DNA of 44,462 bases from Nitrospirota bacterium (lineage in GTDB: Bacteria; Nitrospirota; Thermodesulfovibrionia; UBA6902; DSMQ01). The stretch spans positions 1 through 44,462 of the forward strand of contig JACRGX010000008.1 in NCBI GenBank assembly GCA_016212185.1. The letters run 5' to 3'. The translations under genes were made by a program, and so were the position numbers. Positions 24,634 to 33,398 of this stretch are shown here, piece by piece (the stretch's first letter is position 1; the number at the start of each line of letters is the position of its first letter). The notes beneath the pieces are model-generated. The model was not told the DNA's origin. It searched no databases and worked only from the letters and a program-made list of their open reading frames with translations.

Positions 24634-24981
24634 ATGGAACTTTTAAAAGGCGTAATCAAAAAAAGCATCATTATCCTCGTGCCGGCTGCAATTGCATCTG
24701 TGTTTCTGAAACAAGAGCGGCTGCCGCTGGGAATTTTAATTGGCGGGCTGTTCGGACTCCTGAACCTGAGGGGGCTGGCGCGAAGCGTTTCAGGACTTAT
24801 CGGCACGGAAAAGGCAGCGGCAAAGATTGTATTTTTAAATATGATACGGCTGCTTTTATTATTTTCTGCAATTTTTATTCTTGTTTATTTTAAAATAGTC
24901 AATGTCTTCGGATTGCTATTTGGCTTTACCGTAGTTTTTGTTTTGATACTTGTTGAAGGGATGAGACAGAGCAAAATTTAA
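24634..24981 (+). CDS. ATP synthase subunit I-like membrane protein
   Basis: 115 residues, four predicted membrane helices, starting MELLKGVIKKSIIILVPAAI and including LPLGILIGGLFGLLNLRGLA. Resembles the AtpI-like proteins that follow AtpZ in many Nitrospirota and Deltaproteobacteria, supposed helpers of c-ring assembly. 17 bases after atpZ and 20 before pgi, so the three probably form one operon, a link between energy conversion and sugar phosphate metabolism that is not usual. Confidence 0.7.
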   Translation: MELLKGVIKKSIIILVPAAIASVFLKQERLPLGILIGGLFGLLNLRGLARSVSGLIGTEKAAAKIVFLNMIRLLLLFSAIFILVYFKIVNVFGLLFGFTVVFVLILVEGMRQSKI

Positions 24982-25001
24982 AGTTAAGAGGGGAGCGTTA
25001 A

Positions 25002-26330
25002 ATGATAACCTTGGATTTTACAAATATGATGACTGCTCAGGGGCTGACCCCTGAAGACATAAACGCCCTTAAAGACAGGCTTAAGATAATTCATGCGGAC
25101 ATAACACAGAAAAAAAACCGTGAATTTCACTTTCTGAACCTGCCATCTGAAAATACCGAACAGATAAGCCTGATGGCGGATAATGTAAAAAATACCTCTG
25201 ACTTTTTTTTGCTTCTCGGTATCGGCGGTTCGGCTCTGGGGCCAAAGGCAATACTTCAGGCCTTAAAACCGTTTTACAACCTTAAACACTCCCCAAAGAT
25301 TTTTATTTACGATAATGTAGACCCCGGCACTCTTACATCAATACTGTCAATTGTTGACCTAAAGAGGACCACGGTAAATGTCATCACAAAATCAGGCAGC
25401 ACGGTTGAAACAATGGCTTCTTTTTTAATCCTGATGAATGCCTTAAAAGAAGTGCACGGAGATAAATTTTCAAAACGGATTATTGCAACTACGGACCCGG
25501 AAAAAGGCGCCCTGAGGGAAATAGCCGCGAAAACCGGCTTCAGGACCTTGCCTGTTCCGCCTGATGTAGGCGGCAGATACTCTGTCCTCAGTCCGGTCGG
25601 GCTTTTATCGTCCGCGGTTGCAGGAATAAATATAAACGGGCTGCTGAAGGGCGCGCGCGACATGCTCAAAAAATGCAGTGATGAAGATATATGGAAAAAT
25701 CCTGCATACATGGCCGCATCCCTTATGTATCTCATTGACAAAAAGAAAGGGAGAAATATATCAGTGCTGCTTCCGTATTCCGACAGGCTGAAAACCTTTT
25801 CTGAATGGTACTGCCAGTTATGGGCAGAGAGCCTTGGAAAAAATGGCGCGGGACAGACGCCGTATCCGTCATTAGGCACAACTGACCAGCATTCACAGCT
25901 TCAGCTCTGGATAGAGGGTCCGGCAGACAAGGCCGTAACCTTTATAAAAATTGATGATTACGGCTCAGATATGCTTATTTTAAAGGAAGACTCAGGCTCC
26001 ATGGGCTACCTGAAAAATCACAGTCTCGGAGAGCTGATTAAGGCAGAACAGGAGGCTACGGAGCTTGCGCTTCAGAAAGCAGGCATCCCCAATATGCGGC
26101 TTAATGTGCCCATGATAGATGCATATTACACGGGTCAAATCTTCCTGTTTTTTGAACTTGTAACTGCCGTAACAGGCATGCTTTACGGGATAAATCCCTT
26201 TGACCAGCCGGGGGTAGAGGAAAGCGAGCATTTAACCTATGGGATAATGGGCCGTGAGGGCTATGAAAATAAAGGACGGGAAGTGTCAAACTACAGGGAG
26301 AAAATACAAAAGTCAAAATATAAAATTTAG
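25002..26330 (+). CDS. pgi: Glucose-6-phosphate isomerase (complete copy)
   Basis: 442 residues. Interconverts glucose-6-phosphate and fructose-6-phosphate. SIS-domain phosphosugar motif NVITKSGSTVETMA, GIGGSALGPKAIL before it, and the C-terminal signature LGTTDQHSQLQL with the catalytic His. AGAGGGGAG lies about eight bases before the ATG. The last 98 residues (from LIKAEQEATELALQKAG) recur about 5.4 kb downstream, next to pyrE, differing by 11 residues in my hand alignment. So either this 3' end or the downstream one was brought in when the intervening operon arrived. Confidence 0.95.
   Translation: MITLDFTNMMTAQGLTPEDINALKDRLKIIHADITQKKNREFHFLNLPSENTEQISLMADNVKNTSDFFLLLGIGGSALGPKAILQALKPFYNLKHSPKIFIYDNVDPGTLTSILSIVDLKRTTVNVITKSGSTVETMASFLILMNALKEVHGDKFSKRIIATTDPEKGALREIAAKTGFRTLPVPPDVGGRYSVLSPVGLLSSAVAGININGLLKGARDMLKKCSDEDIWKNPAYMAASLMYLIDKKKGRNISVLLPYSDRLKTFSEWYCQLWAESLGKNGAGQTPYPSLGTTDQHSQLQLWIEGPADKAVTFIKIDDYGSDMLILKEDSGSMGYLKNHSLGELIKAEQEATELALQKAGIPNMRLNVPMIDAYYTGQIFLFFELVTAVTGMLYGINPFDQPGVEESEHLTYGIMGREGYENKGREVSNYREKIQKSKYKI
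26035..26330 (+). repeat. Direct repeat, upstream copy (pgi 3' end)
   Basis: Matches 31407-31702. The two copies start together at TGATTAAGGCAGAACAGGAG and are identical for about 25 bases, then diverge mainly at third codon positions to the stop. Sequence before the start of the match is unrelated. Spacing between copies is 5372 bases. Confidence 0.9.
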
Positions 26331-26379
26331 AGTAGAATGTCAAAACGACACGCATGGGTCATTGCGAACGTAGTAAAGG

Positions 26380-27957
26380 TTACACTTGATCTCTTTTACT
26401 GTCGTAACTCCAAAAAAGTTTCCTACAGTTTTTAAGAATTATATCAATTACATTAAGATATTGTGATATTGAGGGATCCAGTTGTTTTTTAAAGTTTACA
26501 TCCGGATTTTGTGTAATGATTTTGACAATTTTCAGAGCTAACTTTCTGGTGTATCTGACAAAGTCTGATCGGATAGAATAGTATCTATCTACGATTTTCC
26601 CCTCTTTCTTCTCTACAACGAAACTTAAATCGAACATCAAGGAATATAGCTCTTTTACTTCATTCTGCTCGGCTATAAACATAAAAGCTTTTTCTATATT
26701 AGCCATTATAGGTCTTCCTAAATTTTTATCATAGGCGTAGCTCCAGTATGATGGGTGAATAAAAGATGAAAATTCATTTTTTATTAAATCGGGAAATTTT
26801 GATTTCATTTTTGTCAATAAATGAGTTCCCGGATACAAATCTAATTTTTTTAACAATAGACGCCATGATAATGCATTGTGCATTGATAAAACATTAATAA
26901 GATCAAGAAGTTCTTCAGGTGATAAAAAAGGATGTAATGTTATGATACCTGGAAGTATGTTAATTCCAAATTTTCTTGCTGTATTCCAGAATAGCAAATT
27001 GTTTTGTCTAGTAGTATTCTTGCCTAGAAATTTTAAGGTATTATCAGAAAAACTCTCAAATCCAACGAAAGCAGTAATATGAGCAATTTGACTCAACTGA
27101 TTTAATGCATCTAAAGGCATGTGTGGTTCAAGAAAAAGCTTAAGGTAAAGACGGGCCTTTTTTAGGTCGCAATTCTTTACTAAATTGCAAAAAAGAATTG
27201 TTCGATGAGATAATTTTGGTGGGCAAAAATTCTCATCAGCAATATAGAAGGTATCTATTCCTTTATGCCAAGCTGCCTCCATTACCTGTACTAATTTCTC
27301 TATACTTGCCAGTTCTTGCCATTTCGGAGAGGGGCAAAAGTGGCACCTATTGGGACACCCTTTCGCGGTGATCAGCTTCAATATGGATTTCTTCATATTA
27401 GGCACATTAAACTGTATAGAAATAGGCTTTGAATTCTTTGAAGAAACTTGTAGAGAAGAATCCTTGCCCGCATTAATTATTTGTCCTGAAAATCGTAAAA
27501 AAGTACCGTTTGTAATTTCAGGTGTAACACCTCCACCATCTTTTAATCGTAGAAGAATTTTCTCAAGACTACTTTCCCCTTCACCCTTAATTACAATATC
27601 AATATTAGATTCAGCCAATAAGATTTCTCTCCCAGCCGGCCAATTAGGACCTCCTATAAGTATAATAGAGTTAGGATTTTTATCCTTGATAAGAGAAGAT
27701 AATTCAAAAATAGTTTTCATATTTGTGTAGACAGCATAGAAGCCAACTACTGCAGAGACTTGTATTCTCTTTAAAATTTCCGCTTTGTCTAATTTTTTAT
27801 AAGCTCCATCCAGAATTTCTATTTTAAAACCTCTATTTGTTAAATAGTCTCTGAGGACATATAGACCCATGGTTGGTTCATGAAGCATTTGACCATAACT
27901 TCTTGTACTAGAATATATGCCAGGATTTATTAGCAATAAATCATTCTGCTGCTTCAT
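26380..27957 (-). CDS. B12-binding-domain radical SAM protein
   Basis: About 525 residues from ATG 27957 (a TTG at 27972 is less likely, since the ATG overlaps the upstream stop as ATGA). N-terminal cobalamin-binding Rossmann part: LLLINPGIYSS, then PTMGLYVLRDYLTNRGFKIE, VVGFYAVYTNM, IILIGGPNWP. Radical SAM cluster motif CPNRCHFC (C201, C205, C208), then YIADENFCPP and GFESFSDNTLKFLGKN, typical of the MiaB/BchE-like class. Last gene of a four-gene AT-rich operon. Such enzymes methylate or rearrange unactivated carbons; the substrate here is unknown, perhaps made by the kinase and isomerase upstream. Confidence 0.85.
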   Translation of the reverse strand: MKQQNDLLLINPGIYSSTRSYGQMLHEPTMGLYVLRDYLTNRGFKIEILDGAYKKLDKAEILKRIQVSAVVGFYAVYTNMKTIFELSSLIKDKNPNSIILIGGPNWPAGREILLAESNIDIVIKGEGESSLEKILLRLKDGGGVTPEITNGTFLRFSGQIINAGKDSSLQVSSKNSKPISIQFNVPNMKKSILKLITAKGCPNRCHFCPSPKWQELASIEKLVQVMEAAWHKGIDTFYIADENFCPPKLSHRTILFCNLVKNCDLKKARLYLKLFLEPHMPLDALNQLSQIAHITAFVGFESFSDNTLKFLGKNTTRQNNLLFWNTARKFGINILPGIITLHPFLSPEELLDLINVLSMHNALSWRLLLKKLDLYPGTHLLTKMKSKFPDLIKNEFSSFIHPSYWSYAYDKNLGRPIMANIEKAFMFIAEQNEVKELYSLMFDLSFVVEKKEGKIVDRYYSIRSDFVRYTRKLALKIVKIITQNPDVNFKKQLDPSISQYLNVIDIILKNCRKLFWSYDSKRDQV

Positions 27958-28709
27958 TTCCTTGTAGGCCAAAGAATTTCTGCCTCTTGGTTACTTGTAT
28001 ATTCTTGGAATTTTTTTTCTGCAAAGTGGAGTAAAGCAACACCAGTTTCTGTTGTTCTATCTACAAAGATTTGTATATTGCGGCGTCCAGCAATTTTTGT
28101 GTTTCTGTCATAATATGTGTACCATCCGACAATACCATAACGCGGACCACGGGAATCTGCTAATAAAATGCAGCGGAATGAAGGCGTATTATGTGACCTA
28201 TATATCTTTAGCCGAGATTCTACATCTGGGACATCCAGTTCAAGGTCATGTATAATTTTATAATACATAGCTGGCCCAAGTTTTTCACGATCCCTTGGAT
28301 CAGGATTAGGGCTTCTTTCACTAAAACAAGTAATTATTTCGATTTTATATTTTCTATGTGATTCTATGAGCTCACGTAAAAAGGAGGATCGAGAAGATAG
28401 TCCAGCAGATAAAACATTTATTGATTTAATAGCAGTATCTTCCTTTAATAGATATCGTACTTTTTCTTGTGCCTCCTCTTCAGATCCAATGGCTAAAGGT
28501 GTTACTCGCCAAAGGCTGGTTGATAGAAGAAGAAGTACCTCGACAAGTGTAGTCAGAACTACTATTTCAAAAAGATGTTTTTCTATTAAAAACTGTAACA
28601 CCTGGGGAGCAATAAGACTTGCAATAAGAAGGATGTCAAGTATAAATAATATCGTAACTAATGTAATAACAGAGTGCTTTCCTATTAAGAAGTTTATAAT
28701 TTTTTTCAT
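27954..28709 (-). CDS. Unrecognised membrane protein with cytosolic domain
   Basis: 251 residues. Two membrane helices at the N-terminus (VITLVTILFILDILLIASLI and IVVLTTLVEVLLLLSTSLW), then a soluble region from about residue 80. The soluble part has SAGLSSRSSFLRELI, ITCFSERSPNPDPRDRE, CILLADSRGPRYGIVGWYTYY and IFVDRTTETGVALLHFAEKK. The tail order (an LLAD strand, GxxxY, a final helix) reminds me of phosphatidyltransferase/PLD-like folds, but I see no HKD motif and will not assign it. ATGA overlaps at both ends tie it to pfkB and the radical SAM gene, so it acts with them. Confidence 0.7.
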   Translation of the reverse strand: MKKIINFLIGKHSVITLVTILFILDILLIASLIAPQVLQFLIEKHLFEIVVLTTLVEVLLLLSTSLWRVTPLAIGSEEEAQEKVRYLLKEDTAIKSINVLSAGLSSRSSFLRELIESHRKYKIEIITCFSERSPNPDPRDREKLGPAMYYKIIHDLELDVPDVESRLKIYRSHNTPSFRCILLADSRGPRYGIVGWYTYYDRNTKIAGRRNIQIFVDRTTETGVALLHFAEKKFQEYTSNQEAEILWPTRK

Positions 28710-29623
28710 ATTATTCTTTGTGTTATGTCACATTGTATGTTACAAAGATAGTTCGGAATTAGTTTGCGAGAAATTTCACCAAGAGGAAAATCACGAGTGA
28801 AAGATGCTCCACAGGCAATGGCAAACTGGACTGCTTCACCAAAACTACATTTATCCAGAAGGGCACTAATCGCTCCAGCAAGAAAAGCATCGCCTCTTCC
28901 ATATATACGCTTGGTAAATTGTGTGAAGTTTGGATAGCGCCAAATATAATTATCGTAAATTGCATAACAGTATCTTTCGGTATTAAGTACCACAAGGGCA
29001 ACCCCTTTCTTATGTAAATTACAAGCAGCTTGGATGTCCCGGTTAATTCTTGAGATACCTTGATTGTTATACTTAATAAAATAAGGGGTTTTCTTATATA
29101 CATTTTGCGCGAATGTACCTCTTGAATCAACAATTACTTTTACCCCTTGCTTAATAAGTGAATTCACTAAGTCTAAGATAATGCGCTCAGAAAACTCATC
29201 TGGAACACTTCCGCCGATTAAAACGACCGTGTTATCAGCAATTTCGGAATAGTAATCATAAATAAATTTTCTAAGTGTAGCTGAATCAATCTTAGGGGAA
29301 GGTGCAACAAACATTTTTCTGTTATTACCACTCATTAATATTGAGGTAACTCGGGTTTCCTCCTTATTCTCAGAGAAGCAAAATGGAACCCCCTCTTTAA
29401 CCAGATCCATCCTTACTAACGTACCAATCTCCCCTCCAATAATAATATAAAGTTTGAAAGAACGCTTAAGCCCTTGAAGCCCTCTTGCAACGTTAACTGC
29501 CGATCCACCAGCAGCAATACAACTATGTTTTGTAAATATCTTTTGGTTAAAAGAAAAGTCTTCTCCTTGAAAAAATATATCAAGCGTGGGATTTAAGGTT
29601 ATTAATGCAACATTTTTCCTCAT
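28706..29623 (-). CDS. PfkB-family sugar kinase (1-phosphofructokinase-like)
   Basis: 305 residues of the ribokinase/PfkB fold. LNPTLDIFF at the N-terminus, AAGGSAVNVARGLQ (38-50) as in 1-phosphofructokinase and tagatose-6-phosphate kinase, a VDSRG strand, FIKYNNQGIS, and the C-terminal active-site loop. That loop reads YGRGDAFLAG (241-250) where the family has GAGD; the catalytic D245 stays but the anion-hole alanine is arginine. So activity may be altered or the donor unusual. 35 bases after pgi2 and ATGA-overlapping with the next gene. Product could be fructose-1,6-bisphosphate or a related ester. Confidence 0.85.
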   Translation of the reverse strand: MRKNVALITLNPTLDIFFQGEDFSFNQKIFTKHSCIAAGGSAVNVARGLQGLKRSFKLYIIIGGEIGTLVRMDLVKEGVPFCFSENKEETRVTSILMSGNNRKMFVAPSPKIDSATLRKFIYDYYSEIADNTVVLIGGSVPDEFSERIILDLVNSLIKQGVKVIVDSRGTFAQNVYKKTPYFIKYNNQGISRINRDIQAACNLHKKGVALVVLNTERYCYAIYDNYIWRYPNFTQFTKRIYGRGDAFLAGAISALLDKCSFGEAVQFAIACGASFTRDFPLGEISRKLIPNYLCNIQCDITQRII

Positions 29624-29658
29624 AAGCCTAAAGTGACTAATACTTTCTTACCCTTATT

Positions 29659-31059
29659 CTAAAATAGAAATAGTTTACGTTCATTATCGAATGCAGCCAA
29701 TTCGGCTTCATATTGTGAACGCATAGAAGCGTGGTCTTTCCTTCCCATGAGAGAATATGTAATATTTTTTCCTTCCTCTACCCCAGGTTGATCAAACGGG
29801 TTGACATTCCAAAGTTTGGCAGTAAAAACAACAAGTGACTCCATAAAGTAAAATAGTGCCCCCAAGGTAGAAGCAGAGATGTCTTTAAGAAAAATTCGAT
29901 AGCAAGGACGGTTAGCCCGCACTAAACTTATCTCAGTAGATAGTTGCTCAATCTTAAGTTGCTCACTCAAAGTATGTCCGGCGAAGTAAGAATATTCCAC
30001 TTCAGAGGGGAATTCATTAGTTAGTGTAATATCGGATGGAAAATCATCAACTGTAATGAAACCGAAAACTTTATCGTCTGGCCCTTCTTTAAAAAGCTGC
30101 AAAAGCGAATGTTGATCCGTAGCCCCTAAAGCGGCAAGTGGTGTTGTACCTGCGTTGATAACATTTCCAGTTGTAGACTTTTTCTTCCCAAGGCTTTCTG
30201 ACCATAATTGAACGAACCAAAGGCCAAATTCAGAAAGAATATTACTATAATTGAATAATACGTGAATTGACTTGCCGTTGTTGGATAGTTCCGATAAGCA
30301 AGATCCTAGTGTAAATATAGCATTTTGTTGGGCTGGGGTGCTAACAATTGCATGATGCATTTTGGCTGCACCCTCTAAAAGTTCTCTGCTATCTATACCA
30401 ATAAGTTCAGAAGGTAGGAATCCGACCGGAGATAAAACTGAGTATCTGCCAGGCAAGTCGGAAGGGACATGCAGTATGTGGCATCCAATATTTCTTGCTA
30501 TGCGGTTAATACCATTATCCCCCGGATCGCAAATAATGACTATATCTTTTGTAAAACCTCCAGCTTCTCTATACTTTTTATAAAAGTAAACGAAGTTTGC
30601 TGCTGGTTCGGGCGTAGAACCTGACTTGCTTATATAAACGAGAGCAGTTTTCCTGAAATCAAGGATATCCCCCAAATGCTTTGCAAGTATAGGATCCACA
30701 TTGTCCAGAACAAAAACACGTGGCCAATCACGTAATATAGCTTCAAAATTACGAAAAGGCCCTTTAAGATATTGAACGATTGTCCTAAAGCCTAATGTGG
30801 AGCCTCCAATACCAATAACAAGTATATTTTCATATTTCCCTCGTAAAGATTCAGCTATATCTTTGATAGCTAATATAGAGGACTCTGTCAAAAATGAACG
30901 AGTAATCGGTGATATTTTCTGTTCCAAAGATGCCCGAATTTCATCAAAACAAGAATTATATTTTTCATGAAAAGAATTAAAAGTGGACAAAGAAATAAAG
31001 TTCTTAGTATCTTCTTCGTCAAGCAAATGACCGACATCAACTTTTAATATTTCCTTCAT
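29659..31059 (-). CDS. Second, divergent glucose-6-phosphate isomerase-like protein
   Basis: About 466 residues from ATG 31059, chosen because GGAGAG lies seven bases before it; an ATG at 31074 would add MESNS. SIS motifs IGIGGSTLGFRTI and YISKSGSTPEPAAN, and C-terminal ALGATDQHSLLQL with NPFDQPGVEEGKN. It aligns with the complete pgi along its length but is clearly a different, more AT-rich lineage, so not a recent duplicate. First gene of the four-gene minus-strand operon. Substrate may be F6P/G6P or a related sugar phosphate. Confidence 0.88.
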   Translation of the reverse strand: MKEILKVDVGHLLDEEDTKNFISLSTFNSFHEKYNSCFDEIRASLEQKISPITRSFLTESSILAIKDIAESLRGKYENILVIGIGGSTLGFRTIVQYLKGPFRNFEAILRDWPRVFVLDNVDPILAKHLGDILDFRKTALVYISKSGSTPEPAANFVYFYKKYREAGGFTKDIVIICDPGDNGINRIARNIGCHILHVPSDLPGRYSVLSPVGFLPSELIGIDSRELLEGAAKMHHAIVSTPAQQNAIFTLGSCLSELSNNGKSIHVLFNYSNILSEFGLWFVQLWSESLGKKKSTTGNVINAGTTPLAALGATDQHSLLQLFKEGPDDKVFGFITVDDFPSDITLTNEFPSEVEYSYFAGHTLSEQLKIEQLSTEISLVRANRPCYRIFLKDISASTLGALFYFMESLVVFTAKLWNVNPFDQPGVEEGKNITYSLMGRKDHASMRSQYEAELAAFDNERKLFLF

Positions 31060-31074
31060 ACTATTGCTCTCCAT

Positions 31075-31405
31075 TATAATTTCCGGGATATTCTAAAAAA
31101 AGAAAAGATAACTATTTACAAAATCGTTCAGAGAATCCAATAATTTTATCTTTGATAAATTAGACCTCCCTCCCCACACAGTAATATTATATCAACATCC
31201 TTATGCGTGGTAATATTCGTAAGTTCATTATATTTTTAATACTAAATTATTATACAAGGGTTATTCAAAAAAATAAACTCTCCATATCACCTTTGCCTAA
31301 GATGTTATTGTATGCTATTATCTTAGCTAAAGATGCAGATTTCAAGATACCAAAAGTATTCGAAGACGTGGAAGGCATGAATTATCAGGGCATAGTTTTT
31401 GCAAA
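31075..31405. other. AT-rich spacer, right edge of the pgi-flanked operon
   Basis: No convincing gene. A 68-codon plus frame (31203-31409) lacks a ribosome site and reads straight into the pgi fragment junction, so I reject it as a gene. The region should carry the promoter of the minus-strand operon: on the minus strand TATAAT occurs at about 31187-31192, but no good -35 accompanies it. Confidence 0.5.
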
Positions 31406-31702
31406 TTGATTAAGGCAGAACAGGAGGCTACAGAGCTTGCGCTTCAGAAGGCAGGCGTCCCGAATATGAGGCTTAATGTCCCGATGATAGATGCGTATTA
31501 CACCGGACAGCTCTTTTTGTTTTTTGAACTCGTGACTGCCGTAACAGGCATGCTTTACGGGATAAATCCCTTTGACCAGCCTGCAGTGGAAGAGGGCAAG
31601 AATCTGACCTATGGGATAATGGGACGCAAAGGCTATGAGCAAAAAGGACTTGAGGTATCAAATTACAGGGATAAAATTCAGAAATCAAGGTACAAGATAT
31701 GA
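31406..31702 (+). pseudogene. pgi 3' fragment (98 codons, no 5' part)
   Basis: Encodes the last 98 residues of Pgi from LIKAEQEATELAL to KSRYKI, about 87 of 98 identical to the end of the complete Pgi. Upstream of TTG 31406 the sequence is unrelated, so there is no start signal and no SIS domain. It lies directly before pyrE. Likely the original pgi end displaced by insertion, or what is left of a tandem second copy. Confidence 0.85.
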
Positions 31703-31740
31703 GAAGGGGGCAAGGATTCAAGGGGGCAAGGGGTAAAGAT

Positions 31741-31793
31741 TTCAAAATTCGTGACCCGTTACGCGTTACGCGTCAAGGGTCACGAATTTTGAA
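31741..31793 (+). promoter_or_regulatory. 17-bp perfect hairpin before pyrE
   Basis: TTCAAAATTCGTGACCC (31741-31757) and GGGTCACGAATTTTGAA (31777-31793), loop of 19 bases with ACGCGTTACGCGT. Eleven bases before the pyrE ATG, so it would sequester or space the start. It could be a repeat element or an attenuator. Confidence 0.5.
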
Positions 31794-31803
31794 CCCTGCT
31801 GAA

Positions 31804-32376
31804 ATGAAACAGCGGCTTATTGAATTAATACTTGCGCGTTCTTTTAAATTCACAAAAAAACCTTCATTCACCCTTGCTTCAGGGAAAAAAAGCAATTTTT
31901 ATTTTAACTGCAAACTAACAACTCTTAATTCAGAAGGAAAATATCTCATAGGCAATCTTTTGTATAAAATAATTGAAAAGTGGAAGCCGGGCGGGATTAA
32001 AGCAGTCGGAGGACTCACGCTGGGCGCAGACCCCGTTGCAAATGCAATTGCCTATACGGCACATCTCAAGGGGAAAAATATGGAGGCATTTGTCGTAAGA
32101 AAGGCCGCCAAAAAACACGGCACCATGCAGTGGATAGAGGGCCATGTAAAAAAAGGCGATAAGGTCATAATCGTGGAGGACGTCATCACAACCGGAGGCT
32201 CAAGTATTGAGGCAATTAAAAAAGCCGGAGAATGCGGGCTGAAGGTCGCAGGCGTCCTTGTGCTTATAGACAGGCAGGAAGGCGGCAGGGAGGCGATAGA
32301 GGCATTGGGCATACCTGTCAAAATCCTGCTGACAAAAGAAGAGATTTTCAAGGCGTATAAAAACAGATGTAAGTAA
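31804..32376 (+). CDS. pyrE: Orotate phosphoribosyltransferase
   Basis: 190 residues. Converts orotate and PRPP to OMP in pyrimidine synthesis. PRPP-binding motif VIIVEDVITTGGSSIEAI is intact; FTLASGKKSNFYFNCK and MEAFVVRKAAKKHG are the substrate regions. ATG 31804 is chosen because the extension up to 31699 reads through repeat DNA and the hairpin and is not family-like. No good Shine-Dalgarno is visible, perhaps because the hairpin ends just before. Confidence 0.95.
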   Translation: MKQRLIELILARSFKFTKKPSFTLASGKKSNFYFNCKLTTLNSEGKYLIGNLLYKIIEKWKPGGIKAVGGLTLGADPVANAIAYTAHLKGKNMEAFVVRKAAKKHGTMQWIEGHVKKGDKVIIVEDVITTGGSSIEAIKKAGECGLKVAGVLVLIDRQEGGREAIEALGIPVKILLTKEEIFKAYKNRCK

Positions 32377-32517
32377 AATGTCTAATTACAAAATTCAAAT
32401 GCCAAATGAAGGTTGGGGGGTCAGAATTTGAAATTTGGGTTTTAGAATTTGACATTATTTCAGCTATAATCCGCCTTAGGCAGACAAGTCTTGCACTCTG
32501 AATCCTGTATCTGTTTT

Positions 32518-33378
32518 TTACTCTTCTCCGCTTCCCCATAGTCTCGGGTCAATGGCATCCCTCAGGCCTTCTCCCATAAGGTTATAGCTCAAAACGGTAA
32601 ATAAGATGGCAAGCCCGGGAAATACAGAAAGCCACCACGCTATTTCAATGTTGTCTTTCCCTGACGTCAATATGTTGCCCCAGCTCGGCACCGGCGGCTG
32701 AACGCCGAGGCCTAAAAATGAAAGGCCGGACTCGGTAAGTATTGCGCCTGCAATCCCCATAGTTGCGGCGACAAAAACAGGGGCAAGGGCATTCGGCAGA
32801 ATATGGCGGAAGATAATACCCGCATCCTTTACGCCTATGGACCTTGCAGCCCAGACAAAGTCCCGCTCTTTTAATGTCAGAAACTCCGCCCTGACAAGCC
32901 TCGCAACATCCATCCACCCCGTCAAACCTATTATCAGCATGATTAAAAAAATGCCGGGGCCTATGATTGCAACAACTGCAAGTATCAAAAACAATGTGGG
33001 GAATGTAAGCATTATATCAACAAACCGCATGAGCGCCGTATCAATCCATCCGCCGTAATAGCCGGCAACAGCGCCGACAATAATGCCTGTGATTATCGCA
33101 ATGCCTACAGCCGCAAAACCAACTGACAGCGATATGCGGCTGCCCCAGATCATCCTTGACAGCAAATCCCTTCCGAGGTCGTCGGTCCCAAGAGGATGCG
33201 CTCCACTCGGCGGAGAAAGCACATTGGTGATATCTATATCCGCAGGGTCATAGGGGGCGATAAGCGGCGCTGACAGCGAAATAACTATCAGAAAAATAAT
33301 TATCACGGCGCTGAACAGGGCCAGCCTGTTTCTGCAGAACCGCCTCCAGATAACGTTAAACAGCCTCATCTGCCTCAT
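32518..33378 (-). CDS. Peptide-type ABC transporter permease (DppC/OppC family)
   Basis: 286 residues. N-terminal RRFCRNRLALFSAVIIIFLI helix and the family's SAPLIAPYDP, then HPLGTDDLGRDLLSRMIWGSRISL, then the EAA loop (RSIGVKDAGIIFRHILPNAL) and SFLGLGVQPPVPSWG. Inner-membrane channel subunit. It follows the DppB-like gene by 20 bases. The ATPases and binding protein are not in the window, and pyrE converges on its end, so the transporter is encoded at more than one place. Substrate (peptide, nickel or other) cannot be read from the sequence. Confidence 0.92.
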   Translation of the reverse strand: MRQMRLFNVIWRRFCRNRLALFSAVIIIFLIVISLSAPLIAPYDPADIDITNVLSPPSGAHPLGTDDLGRDLLSRMIWGSRISLSVGFAAVGIAIITGIIVGAVAGYYGGWIDTALMRFVDIMLTFPTLFLILAVVAIIGPGIFLIMLIIGLTGWMDVARLVRAEFLTLKERDFVWAARSIGVKDAGIIFRHILPNALAPVFVAATMGIAGAILTESGLSFLGLGVQPPVPSWGNILTSGKDNIEIAWWLSVFPGLAILFTVLSYNLMGEGLRDAIDPRLWGSGEE

Positions 33379-33398
33379 TATCCTTCAACCCTCAACCT

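Noticed and set aside
26331-31405. Integrative element with its own integrase or transposase
   Set aside because: All four genes in the block are accounted for and none is a recombinase; the insertion pattern is real but the mover is not here.
31203-31409. 68-codon frame at the right junction
   Set aside because: No ribosome site, low-complexity AT-rich, and it ends by chance in the pgi fragment junction.
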